Part shown: positions 1 through 10,147 of the stretch, piece after piece | How positions within the stretch are numbered: position 1 is the stretch's first letter | Layout of the letters: every line of letters starts with the position of its first letter | DNA from: Elymus sibiricus | Taxonomy: Eukaryota > Streptophyta > Magnoliopsida > Poales > Poaceae | Direction: 5' to 3' | Length of the DNA stretch: 64,000 nucleotides | NCBI GenBank assembly: GCA_039707655.1 | Contig: CM077666.1 | Location: 238,606,166 to 238,670,165, forward strand | Translations under genes and position numbers: made by a program | The notes under the pieces: model-generated | Seen by the model: the letters and a program-made list of their open reading frames with translations, nothing else | Told to the model about the DNA's origin: nothing | Database searches by the model: none

Positions 1-1532
1 GAGACCTGTTGAGCACCAAGTCTGAGTCGCCCAGACATCTGACCCGGCTAAGATTCATTTCCTTAGCCATACGAAGTCCATGAAGCAAAGCCTCATATTT
101 TGCTGCATTGTTAGTATAGGAAAACATAAGTCTCAAAACATAACAAAATTTATCACCTCGCGGGGATGTTATCACAACTCCAGCCCCCGAGCATACCAAC
201 TGTCGAGATCCATCGAAATGTATCGTCCAATATGTTGTGTCTGGTTTCTCCTCAGGAGCTTGCAATTCAGTCCAGTCATTGATGAAATCCACCAAAGCTT
301 GAGATTTTATGGTGGTCCATGGCACTTACTTGACATGATGTGGGCTAAGCTCGATGGCCCACTTGGCAACCCGGCCTGTCGCTTCTCTATTCTGGATGAT
401 ATCTCCAAGAGGTGCAGAGCTGACGACAGTGATGGGGTGCTCCTAAAAATAGTGCTTCAGCTTACGACTCGCCATGAACACACCATAGACCAACTTCTGC
501 TAGTGTGGGTATCGTTGTTTGGACTCTGTTAAAACTTCGCTGACATAATATACTGGTCGCTGGACTGGGTATTCCTTGCCTTCTTCCTCGTGTTCTACAA
601 CAACTGCAACACTGACGGCTTTGTTGTTTGCAGCAATGTATAACAACATCGGCTCCTTGTCCTGAGGAGGAGCAAGGATTGGCGGCTCAGATAACTGCTT
701 TTTGAGGGACTCGAAAGCTTGGTCGGCAGCATCATTCCAGACAAAGTTATCTGTTTTCTTCAGAAGCTGGTATAAAGGGATTGCTGTCTCGCCAAGCCGG
801 CTAATGAACTGGCTCAAGGCTGCAACACAGCCTGCCAACTTTTGGATAGCATTGATACTGGCCGGCTTCTTCAGAGTTGTAATAGCCTTGATTTTTTTTC
901 GGGTTGGCCTCAATGCCATGTTTAGAGACAAGAAAACCAAGCAACTTTCCAGCTGGAACACCGAACACACATTTGGCCTGGTTGAGCTTCATCTGGTAAA
1001 CTCGCAGGTTATCAAATGTCTCCTTCAGATCATCCAACAAAGTTTCCCTTTTTCGAGACTTTACCACAATATCATCGACATACGCATGGACATTGCGCCA
1101 AATCTGTTTGTGAAAGCAATTTTGGACACAGCGCTAATAAGTTGCTAGTCCACATTTTACACCAAATGGTATCGATGTATAACAGAAAGCTCCAAAAGGT
1201 GTGATAAAGGCTATCTTTTCCTGGTCCTCCTCCGTCATCTTGATCTAATGATAACCAGAGTAAGCATCTAGAAAACACAAGCACTCGCAACCGGTAGTAG
1301 CATCAATGATCTAGTCAATACGGGACAGAGCAAATAGATCGCTAGGAGAAGCTTTGTTCAAGTCGGTGTAGTCTACACACATCCGCCAAGTTCCGTTCTT
1401 CTTCAAAACAAGCACCGGGTGAGCCAACCACTTAGGATGAAATACTTCGATGATGACTCCGGTAGCTAATAACCGGGCCACCTCTTCACCGATAGCTTTG
1501 TGCCTTTCCTCATTGAAATGACAGAAGTACTG
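1..1532 (-). mobile_element. Element B, left segment (Tat-like Ty3/Gypsy, minus strand)
   Basis: Downstream half of a minus-strand Ty3/Gypsy element that continues at 11656-15836 on the other side of element A. The RT reading frame is interrupted at 1532/11656 by A, with TACTG duplicated on both sides, so both pieces are one element. The integrase and 3' LTR must lie left of the window. Assignment to the Tat lineage rests on an extra RNase H domain after the usual one. The family name is not determined. Confidence 0.85.
1..1532 (-). pseudogene. Element B pol fragment: RT, RNase H, second RNase H
   Basis: Reading leftward, the segment opens in the RT N-terminus. A TAG at about 1314 interrupts the RT just after the LSRID motif. 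The RT active site YVDD is at 1082-1071, followed by the conserved GVPAGKLLGF stretch. A frameshift falls in a run of eight T on the plus strand (A on the coding strand) near 892-899. The connection and RNase H region occupies about 970-500. A second RNase H-like region, with the GDSDLV motif near the left edge, covers roughly 330-1; such an extra domain is typical of the Tat lineage. The reading frame is broken several times, so this is a dead pol. The domain calls come from recognisable motifs; their limits are approximate. Confidence 0.8.
1528..1532. repeat. Target-site duplication of element A, left copy (TACTG)
   Basis: TACTG directly precedes the LTR terminus TGATGACC; the same five bases follow the other LTR at 11651-11655. 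Removing A and one copy restores the frame of element B's RT. Confidence 0.95.
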
Positions 1533-2375
1533 TGATGACCCACAAGTATAGGGGATCAATCGTAGTCCTTTCGATAAGTAAGAGTGTCGAACCCAACGAG
1601 GAGCAGAAGGAGATGATAAGCGGTTTTCAGCAAGGTATTTTCTGCAAGCACTGAAAGCAGCGGTAACTGATAGTTTTGTAGCAAGATAATTCATAACGAG
1701 TAGCAAGTGACAATAGTAACAAAGTGCAGCAAGGTGGCCCAATCCTTTTTATAGCAAAGGACAAGCCGGAACGGTGACTTATATAAAGCAAAGCGTTCTC
1801 GAGGACACATGGGAATTCTCATCTAGTCACTTTCAGCATGTTTAGTTGATTCACGTTCGCTACTTTGATAATTTGATATGTGGGTGGACCGGTGCTAGGT
1901 TGCTATTCTTACGATTAGCCCCTCTTGCAAGCAACCCACTTATGATTAGCCCCTCTTGCAAGCATCCACAACTATGAAAGAAGAATTAAGATAAATCTAA
2001 CCATAGCATGAAACATATGGATCCAAAACAGCCCCTTACGGAATAACGCATGAACTAGGGTTTAAGCTTCTGTCACTCTAGCAACCCATCATATACTTAT
2101 TACTCCACAATGCCTTACCTTAGGCCCAAATATGGTGAAGTGTCATGTAGTCGACGTTCAAACGACACCACTAAAGCAAGCAACAACATACACATCATCA
2201 AAATATCGAACGAATACCAAATTCACATGATTACTTATGACAAGACTTCTCCCATGTCCTCAAGAACAAAAGTGACTACTCACAAATCATATTCATGTTC
2301 AAGATAAGAGGGTTATTGAATAGCATTAAGGATCTGAACATATAATCTTCCACCAAATAAACCAACTAGCATCAA

Positions 2376-2636
2376 CTACAAGATGTAATCAACACTACTA
2401 GCAACCCACAGGTACCAATCTGAGGTTTTGAGACAAAGATCGAATACAAGAGATGAACTAGGGTTTGAGATGAGATGGTGTTGATGAAGATTGGCCCTCC
2501 CACGATGATATGATCGTTGGTGATGTCGATGGCTTCGATTTCCCCCTCCCAGAGGGAAGTATCCCCGGCGGAATCGCTTCGCCGGAGAGCAAAATTGCTC
2601 CTGCCGAGATTCCATCTCGAGACGACGATGCTTCAT
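2376..2636 (-). other. Possible leader ORF in LTR R/U5 of element A
   Basis: An 86-codon minus-strand ORF starts about 40 bases downstream of the TATA box, so at or just after the expected transcription start. A homologous ORF in the same frame, ending with the same SSVDYIL tail, is present in A's other LTR (10973-11245) and in F's right LTR (44006-44283 region); in F's left LTR it is broken by a TGA. It is rich in R, H and S and resembles no family I know. It may be chance coding in a conserved leader; translation is not shown. Confidence 0.25.
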
Positions 2637-2673
2637 CCCGAAAGTCTTCTCTATAATTTTTTAGGGCAAATGA

Positions 2674-2682
2674 CCTTATATA
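2674..2682 (-). promoter_or_regulatory. TATA box of element A 3' LTR
   Basis: TATATAAGG on the minus strand, 34 bases downstream (in element sense) of the hairpin at 2716-2769. The same spacing occurs in F's LTRs. A's 5' LTR has TAGATAAGG at 11283-11291 instead. Confidence 0.7.
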
Positions 2683-2715
2683 GCAGAAGGAGGGGGCCGG
2701 AGGCCAGCTGTGGGC

Positions 2716-2769
2716 CCCACAAGGCATCAGGGCACACCCAGGGGGTGCCGCGCCCTATTGCCTTGTGGG
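2716..2769. promoter_or_regulatory. GC-rich hairpin upstream of LTR TATA box
   Basis: An 11-base perfect inverted repeat, CCCACAAGGCA (2716-2726) and TGCCTTGTGGG (2759-2769), encloses a GC-rich loop with its own AGGGC/GCCCT pairing. Equivalent hairpins with different arm sequences lie 33-38 bases from the TATA box in A's other LTR, in both F LTRs and in C's LTR. Confidence 0.7.
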
Positions 2770-3049
2770 CAACTGGTGGGTCCCCTCTGGTATTTCTTTT
2801 CTCCAGTATTTTTTTTATATATTCAATAAAAAATCTCCGTAAAATTTCAGGTCTTTTGGAGCTCTGTAGAATAGGTATCTCTGCTGTAGGTATTTCAGGT
2901 CCAGAATTCCAGCTGTCGGTATTCTCCCTCTTCATATAAATCTTGCAAATTAAGAGAGAAAAGGCATAAGAAGTTAATCATAAAGTGAAATAATGTCCAA
3001 ATACATTATAAATAACAGTAGGAAATCATGATGCAAATTGGACGTATCA

Positions 3050-4601
3050 ACTCCCCCAAGCTTAGACCTCGCTTGTCCTCAAGCGAAAGCCGAAATCGAT
3101 AATCATGACCACATGTTTAGAGAGAGAGGTGCCGATAAAATAAAATATGGACATGAAGGCATCATGATTAATTCCATAACAACAATATATTATCATAAAT
3201 CTTCCCATGGATAAGTAATAATTCATCACAACAATGAAGTATAAAGCATAAACTTTGTTGAAAACTAACAAACTATGTTCTCGGTCAGTGAAGCAATTAC
3301 AATTCATCATATTTTAAGGAAGAGTCTATGTAAGAGCTTTTTGTTTTAGCAAGTCCACATACTCAACTAACATTTAATCTTCTATGATTGCTAACACTCA
3401 CGGCATATTTTTATGGAGCAAAAGCTTCAATCAGACACATAGAAAGATGGGGGTTTATAGTTTCACCTCCCAACAATTTTACCTCAAGGGCAATGTCAAC
3501 AATAATAACTCATGATCACTTACATCCAATGGGATATATATGCCTAGATCTTTCCCCACCACATGGTGCTTGCAAAGAGAGAAAAATAAAAACAGAATAG
3601 AGAAGGATACTATTGACTCTTGCATAAAAGTAAATACAGAAAAGTAAAAGATAGGCCCTTCGCAGAGGGAAGCAGAGGTTGTCATGAGCTTTTTATTTTT
3701 GGATGTGCAAACTCTTAATGTAAAGGAACGTCACTTTATATTGCCCCTTGTGATAGCAACCTTTATTATGTAGTCTGTCGCTTTTATTTCTTCACCATCA
3801 CAAGATCGTACAAAGCTTATTTTCCCTTACAATAAAAGTTCATACATATTTAGAGGCAATTTTTATTGCTTTATGCACCGATGACAACTTACTTGAAGGA
3901 TCTTATTCAATCCATAGGTAGATATAGTGGACTCTCATGACATGAAACTGGGTTCAAGGGTTTTGGATGCACAAGTAGTATCTCTACTTAGTGCGGATTT
4001 TTGGCTAGCAAAGGATAGGGAGCAAGCACCACATGTTAGAGAATCTATGACAATATAACTTCTATGTGAATATAAGCAAACATAACTCATTACGTTGTCT
4101 TCCTCATCCAACGTCAACTATTTGGCATAGAATATTTAATGGGGGCTCATAATCATAAAAGATGTCCAAGATAGTATATTTCATGAATCCTCTCTTCCTT
4201 TATTAACTTTTTCATGAATTGCATCAATGACCAATGCTATGTTTGTTAACTTCCAATAAATTTTATCAACTATACTTTTCTTCATGTGAAGTCATTACTC
4301 TCCAAGGAATTAGCATATGATCTTTTTATTATTTTATTTCTTAGATTGAAACATAAAAGTAAAGAAGCAAAACTCAAGCTACTCTTTATTATATAACTCT
4401 CACACACGATTACATAAATAGATAGATCATGAAACGAGCACTCGAAACTAGATCATACTAAAACTTTATTCTTCTAAATCATGAAATAACTAAGGATCGA
4501 ACTAAGATAGATAATGATGATAAAAAGGTGATGATGATATGATACCGGGGCACCTCCCCCAAGCTTGGAGCAAGCCAAGGGTGGTGCCCATACCTGTGTA
4601 C
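3050..4601. other. Element A 3' internal region, no gene seen
   Basis: AT-rich internal sequence between the 3' LTR and the extra ORF. The polypurine tract (CTTGGGGGAGT on the minus strand, 3050-3060) primes plus-strand DNA synthesis next to the LTR. The rest is homologous to 35919-37469 in element F. I see no coding potential beyond short chance ORFs. Confidence 0.7.
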
Positions 4602-5070
4602 TCAATTCTCCTTCTTTGGTGACGATGGTTCAATATTCTTAGCAATGATGCCCCTGAGGATACGATTCTCCTCTTCGAGCTTATTGACTTGACGCTTAAG
4701 ATCCATGATTTCTTTTCGGAGCTTTCTGGTGACAGTTAATGCACCATCCACCCAAGGATGCATCCTGGCTGAAGAAGATGAAGCAACACTCTTTTTCAAG
4801 TTACATTGAGAAATAAATAGGGTATTGGGAGGTTTAACCGTATTCGGCAAGCTTGATTTCTTGAATTCCACATGCATATCTCTAGGTTGGGGTAGCAAGG
4901 TTTCTTCTTCTTCCACGTCCGTGGAATCCATCCTCTTCAACTCAGCCTCCACCTCCTCATCGGTCGACCACCCATAGGGGTCAACATCACCGTAGATTCT
5001 CGGGTTTGCTGTAGTGTGGGAAACATGGCTCTCTCCATCCGAGTCTTGAGATGACGTAGTTCCTGGCCTC
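4602..5070 (-). CDS. Extra ORF of element A, coiled-coil protein
   Basis: An open frame of roughly 155 codons on the minus strand, between the end of pol and the 3' LTR. No in-frame ATG is visible near its upstream end, where element F has its start; the first ATG inside the frame is that of MDSTDVEEEE. The N-terminal half is acidic (DVEEEE). The C-terminal third carries a heptad-like stretch, LRKEIMDLKRQVNKLEEENR, which predicts a coiled coil. It ends in SSPKKEN. Function is unknown. Some plant Athila elements carry an extra, sometimes env-like ORF here, but I see no signal peptide or membrane segment. Only the C-terminal SSPKKE tail resembles F's ORF in the same slot. Confidence 0.6.
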
Positions 5071-5142
5071 GAATCTGACAGAAAACAGCGCGAAACAAGA
5101 ACAGAAGAGAAACTTGCGATAGAGTGGTTAAAACATATGAGA

Positions 5143-5257
5143 GTATATATAAAGAATTTTTATCTTGCAAAACAAGCATACGAGAGGAAAACGGAGTCGG
5201 GAGGGCACACGAGGGGCCCACAAGGCAACACGGCATGCCTTGTGACCTCCTTGTGGG
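5143..5257 (-). promoter_or_regulatory. Internal copy of the LTR hairpin-TATA module (element A)
   Basis: An inverted repeat CCCACAAGG (5217-5225) and CCTTGTGGG (5249-5257), extendable outward with one mismatch, is followed in element sense by TATATATA at 5144-5152, 65 bases on. The flank GTGGGTCCCCTC...TATTTCTT also matches the LTR. The module sits just upstream of the extra ORF. Element F has the same arrangement with the same 65-base spacing (38068-38202). I infer a candidate internal promoter for the extra ORF. Confidence 0.5.
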
Positions 5258-5372
5258 TCCCCTCGGCTATTTCTTATTTTTGTATTTTTTCTAATATTCC
5301 AAAATGGACAGAAATAATTTTTATGAAATTTTTGGAGTTGGTTTACTTACCGTATCACATACCTAACCCTTT

Positions 5373-6690
5373 TCAGGGTTCTGGAGCGTTCCGGAAGGAC
5401 TCTTTGATATGTTCTTCCGGTGTCATAGTTTGAATAATATTAGTTTCAACATTAATGGGCGTAATTGATATATAATGTTTAATTCTTTGACCATTAACCA
5501 CTCTTGGATTAGTGCCCTCGAAGTTATTGATTTTGATAGCTCCGGAGCGATAAACTTCTTCGATGATGTATGGCCCTTCCCATTTAGAGAGAAGTTTTCC
5601 TGCAAAAAATCTGAAATGAGAGTTGTACAATAGCACATATTCACCCACTTTGAACTCCCGCTTTTGGATTCTTTTATCATGCCATCTTTTAACTTTTTCT
5701 TTAAATAACTTGGCATTTTCATAGGCTTGGGATCTCCATTCATCTAAAGAGCTAATATCAAGCAACCTCTTTTCACCGGCAAGTTTAAAATCATAATTAA
5801 GTTCTTTAATTGCCCAAAATGCCTTATGTTGTAATTCAAGAGGTAAATGACATGCTTTTCCATAGACCATTTTATATGTTGACATACCCATAGGATTTTT
5901 ATAAGCAGTTCTATAAGCCCATAATGCATCATCAAGTTTCTTAGACCAATTCTTCCTGGATCTATTAACGGTCTTTTGCAAAATTAAATTTATTTCTCTA
6001 TTACTCAATTCAACTTGACCACTAGACTGAGGAAGATAAGGGGATGCAATTCTATGATTAACATGATATTTAGCAAGAAGTTTACGGAAAGCACCATGTA
6101 TAAAATGTGAACCACCATCAGTCATCAAGTATCTAGGGACTCCAAACCTAGGGAAAATAACTTCTTTAAGCATTTTAATAGAGGTGTTGTGATCAGCACT
6201 ACTAGTTGGAATAGCTTCTACCCACTTAGTAACATAATCAACAGCAACAAGAATATGTGTATACCCATTGGATTTAGGAAAAGGTCCCATATAATCAAAA
6301 CCCCAAACATCAAATGGTTCAATAATAAGTGAATAATTCATAGGCATTTCCTGACGTCTACCAATATTACCAATTCTTTGACATTCATCACAAGATAGGA
6401 CAAACTTACATGCGTCTTTAAAAAGAGTAGGCCAATAAAAACCAGACTGTAATACCTTATGTGCAGTTCTGTCTCCCGCATGGTGTCCTCCGCTCAGGTA
6501 CACAACGTTTAATAACACCATCTAGTCCTTCTTTATATAAATGTGGGTCATCCCAAAAGTAATGTCTTAAGTCAAAGAAGAACTTTTTCTTTTGTTGGTA
6601 GGTAAAACTTGGTGGGATATATTTAGCAACAATGTAATTAGCATAGTCTGCATACCAAGGACTAGTGCGGGAAGCATTTATAACAGCTAA
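5373..6690 (-). pseudogene. Element A integrase (damaged)
   Basis: C-terminal part of the pol polyprotein. The integrase core shows the retroviral D,D,E set: [15 protein letters not shown] and the E in VELSNREIN. The second half of the zinc-binding domain (CDEC) is intact, but a deletion of about 46 bases relative to element F removes the stretch before [10 protein letters not shown] around 6497-6500. That deletion shifts the frame, so the long ORF starting at 6521 does not join the upstream RNase H frame. The end of the protein shows the usual basic C-terminal region ([17 protein letters not shown]). In a live element it would insert cDNA into the chromosome; here it could not be made as part of pol. 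Confidence 0.85.
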
Positions 6691-7853
6691 TTGCTCATCT
6701 GGAAAATTATCATTAATAGGAAGTGGGTCATCAAGAACATTTCCATCCTAGACAAATTATCTGCTACTGGATTTTCAGCTCCTTTTCTATCAACAATATG
6801 CAAGTCAAATTCTTGTAACAAGAGAACCCACCTAATAAGTCTAGGTTTAGCATCTTTCTTTTCCATAAGGTATTTAATAGCAGCATGATCAGTGTGAACA
6901 GTTACTTTAGAATCAACAATATAAAATCTGAACTTATCACATGCAAACACAACTGCTAAAAATTCTTTCTCAGTAGTAGCATAATTTCTTTGAGCACTGT
7001 CTAGAGTTTTCCTAGCATAATGAATAACATTTAATTTCTTATCAACTCTTTGCCCTAGAGCAGCACCAACAGCATAATCACTAGCATCACACATAATTTC
7101 AAAGGGTAGGTTCCAATTAGGTGGTTGAATAGTAGGTGCAGATATTAAGGCTTTCTTAAGTATTTCAAAGGCTTCTAAGCAATCATCATCAAAAACAAAT
7201 GGAACATCTTTTTGTAAGAGATTAGTAAAAGGCGTAGAAATTTTAGAGAAGTCTTTTATAAACCTTTTATAGAAACCAGCATGACCAAGGAAACTTCTTA
7301 TACCTTTGATATCTTTAGGACATGGCATTTTCTCAATTGCATCAACCTTAGCTTTGTCTACTTCAATACCTCTTTCAAAAAATTTATGCCCAAGGACTAT
7401 ACCTTCATTCACCATAAAGTGGCACTTCTCCCAATTCAAGAGAAGATTAGTTTCTTCACATCTCTGCAAAACTCGATCAAGGTTGCTTAAGCAATCGTCA
7501 AAAGAAGTTCCGTAAGAGGAAAAATCATCCATGAAAACCTCAACAATCTTTTCACAAAAGTCAGAGAATATACCAGTCATACATCTTTGAAAGGTAGCAG
7601 GTGCATTACATAAACCAAAAGGCATATGACGATAAGTATAAGTTCCAAAAGGACAAGTAAAAGTGGTTTTTTCTTGATCTTCTTGTGATACAGGTATTTG
7701 AGAGAAACCAGAATATCCATCTAGGAAGCAAAAGTGTGTATGTTTAGATAATCTTTCTAACATTTGATCAATAAAAGGCAAGGGGTAATGATCTTTCCTA
7801 GTAGCTTTATTTAATTTCCTGAAATCAATTACCATCCTATAACTAGTTACAAT
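6687..7853 (-). pseudogene. Element A reverse transcriptase and RNase H
   Basis: The RT fingers and palm begin [20 protein letters not shown]. The active site is FMDDF at 7535-7521. The connection domain contains [15 protein letters not shown], and the RNase H region contains [17 protein letters not shown] at about 7854-7856 separates it from the upstream gag-protease frame; F has an arginine codon there. A one-base deletion near 6750, where F reads RMENVLDD, shifts the tail and ends the ORF. Together these make RT unavailable as part of a polyprotein even though its core motifs survive. Confidence 0.88.
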
Positions 7854-10067
7854 TCATTGTGGAATAAGTTCATTTTTATCATTAGGAACAACAGCAATGC
7901 CTCCTTTCTTAGGAACACAATGAACAAGACTTACCCATCTACTATCAGCTATGGGACAAATTATACCTGCCTCCAGAAGCTTTAATATTTCAGTCCTCAC
8001 CACATCCTTCATTTTAGGATTTAATCTTCTTTGATGATCAACAACTGGTTTAGCATCTGGCTCCATATGAATTTTGTGCTGACATAGAGTGGGACTGATG
8101 CCCTTAAGATCATCAAGAGTATACCCAATAGCTGCACGGTGCTTCCTTAGAGTTTTAAGTAATCTCTTTTCTTCATGCTCTGAAAGGTTAGCTCTAATAA
8201 TAACAGGATATATCTTCTTTTCATCAAGGTAAGCATATTTAAGTGTATCAGGTAGTTTCTTTAGTTCAAACACATGATCACTCTTAGGTGGAAGAGGATC
8301 TCCCAGAGTTTCAACAGGCAAATTATGCTTAAGGATAGGTGGTTTTTTAAAGAATATCCCATCTATTTCATTCCTTTCATTCATATGCATATCATTTTCA
8401 TGGTCTAACAAGTATTGTCCTAAAGGATCGGTGGGGGGAACAACAATAGAAGCAAGACCAATAATTTCATCTTTACTAGGTAATAATTTCTCATTTGGTT
8501 GTCTACGAAACTTAGAGAAATTAAACTCATGAGATGCGTCACCAAACTTAACTCTAACCTTTTCTTTAACACAATAAATTTCAGCATTAACGGTATTCAA
8601 GAAAGGCCTACCAAATATAATGGGACAAAAATTATCTTGTTGTGACCCAAGTACTAAGAAATCAGTAGAATATTTAATCTTACCACACAAGACTTCAACA
8701 TCTCGAACAATCCCAAGTGGTGAAACAGTATCTCTATTTGCAAGCTTAATAGTAACATCAATATCTTCGATCTCAGCAGGTGCTATATCATTCATAACTT
8801 CTTGATATAAGGAAAAAGGAATAGCACTCACACTAGCACCCATATCACATAAACCATGATAGCAATGATCTCCAATTTTAAAAGAAACAACAGGCATGCG
8901 AACTACAGGCTTATTCCTATCTAACATATCTTGTTCATTTCTAGCAGGTTTAGCAATTCTGGCAGCCTCATCATAGAAATATATGACATGTCCATCAATA
9001 TTATCTACCAAAAGATCTTTAACCATTGCAATATTAGGTTCAACGTTAATATGTTCAGAAGGTCTAGGTGTTCTAATATTACTTTTATTAACCACAGTTG
9101 AAGCTTTAGCATGTTCCTTAATCCTAACAGGGAAAGGTGGTTTCTCAAAATAAGCAGTAGGCACAACTGGATCAACATTGTAAACAATTGTTTCTTCTTT
9201 AACACTAACAGGCTCTTCATTTAGTTCAATAGGTGGATTAAACTTAAACCATTTCTCCATAGGGAGATCAACATGAGCAGCAAAAGATTCACAAAAAGTA
9301 GCTACTATCTCAGAGTCAAGTCCATATTTAGTACAAAACTTATGAAAATCATCAGTTTCCATAAAAGATTTAACACAATCAAACTTAAGATTTATACCTG
9401 ACTCTTTACCTTTGTCGATTTCCCAATCTTCATAGTTACGTTTAATTCTTTCCAGAAGATCCCATTTGAATTCAATAGTCCTCTTCATAAAGGAACCAGT
9501 AGAAGAAGTATCGAGCATGGATTGATCATTATGAGAAAGCCGAGCATAAAAGTTTTGAATAATTATTTCTCTTGAAAGCTCATGATTGGGGCATGTGTGC
9601 ATCATATACTTAAGCCTCCCCCAAGCTTGAGCGATACTTTCTCCTTCACGAGGCCAAAAATTATATATATAATTCCGATCACGATGAACCAAATGCATAG
9701 GATAAAACTTCTGGTGAAATTCCAGCTTCAACCGGTTCCAATCCCATGTTCCATTATCATCCAATAGCCTATACCATGTCACTGCCTTTCCCTCCAAAGA
9801 TAAAGGGAATACCTTGTTCTTAACTCCATCCTCGGATAAACCTGCAAGCTTAAACAATCCACATATCTCATCTACATATATCAAGTGCATATCAGGATGT
9901 ACCTTTCCGTCTCCTGCAAAAGGATTAGCTAGCAGTTTCTCTATCATACCCTAAGGAATTTCATAATAAATATTGTCAGTAGGTTCAGTAGGTTGAGGGG
10001 CAACTCTTAATGCTTCTGGTCAAGGTGAAGATACCCTGAACAAACCCCTCAACGGATTACTTTCCAT
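7854..10067 (-). pseudogene. Element A gag and protease
   Basis: The natural start, by comparison with F, is the ATG at 10067, but the frame then meets TGA (F has CGA, so a CpG change) and TAG before the long open stretch beginning MIEKLLANPF at 9947. Gag core motifs include SLEGKAVTWYRL, EFHQKFYP and the region GESIAQAWGRLKYMM, where element F has a frameshift. An aspartic protease motif follows (LCDMGASVSAIPF), then a linker and the first RT residues (VPKKGGIAVVPND). Gag forms the particle and the protease cleaves the polyprotein. The family assignment is secure by motif; expression is prevented by the early stops. Confidence 0.87.
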
Positions 10068-10147
10068 AGTGACAGGCGATAGTAAATTTCAGCATGTAAT
10101 ATAAATGTTTCCTTACCAAATTCCACTTACCATAGGCGCTTCACTCC

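Larger units (their letters stand above)
1533..3049 (-). repeat. Element A 3' LTR (1517 bp)
   Basis: Begins TGATGACCC and ends GTATCA on the plus strand, so TG...CA in either reading. It matches 10148-11650 and is homologous to the two LTRs of element F. In the element's sense it holds a GC-rich hairpin (2716-2769), a TATA box (2674-2682) and a leader with a short ORF. The short plus-strand ORFs here are antisense to the element and recur in all four related LTRs only because the LTRs are homologous. Confidence 0.93.

Noticed and set aside
1..532. Plus-strand ORF at 80-532 as a gene
   Set aside because: It is antisense to B's second RNase H region.
2110..2307. Plus-strand ORF repeated at 10707, 34959 and 43744
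   Set aside because: It recurs because the four LTRs are homologous; it is antisense to the elements and has no recognisable domain.
4602..5070. Retroviral envelope gene in element A
   Set aside because: The position fits, but there is no signal peptide, transmembrane segment or glycosylated ectodomain pattern.
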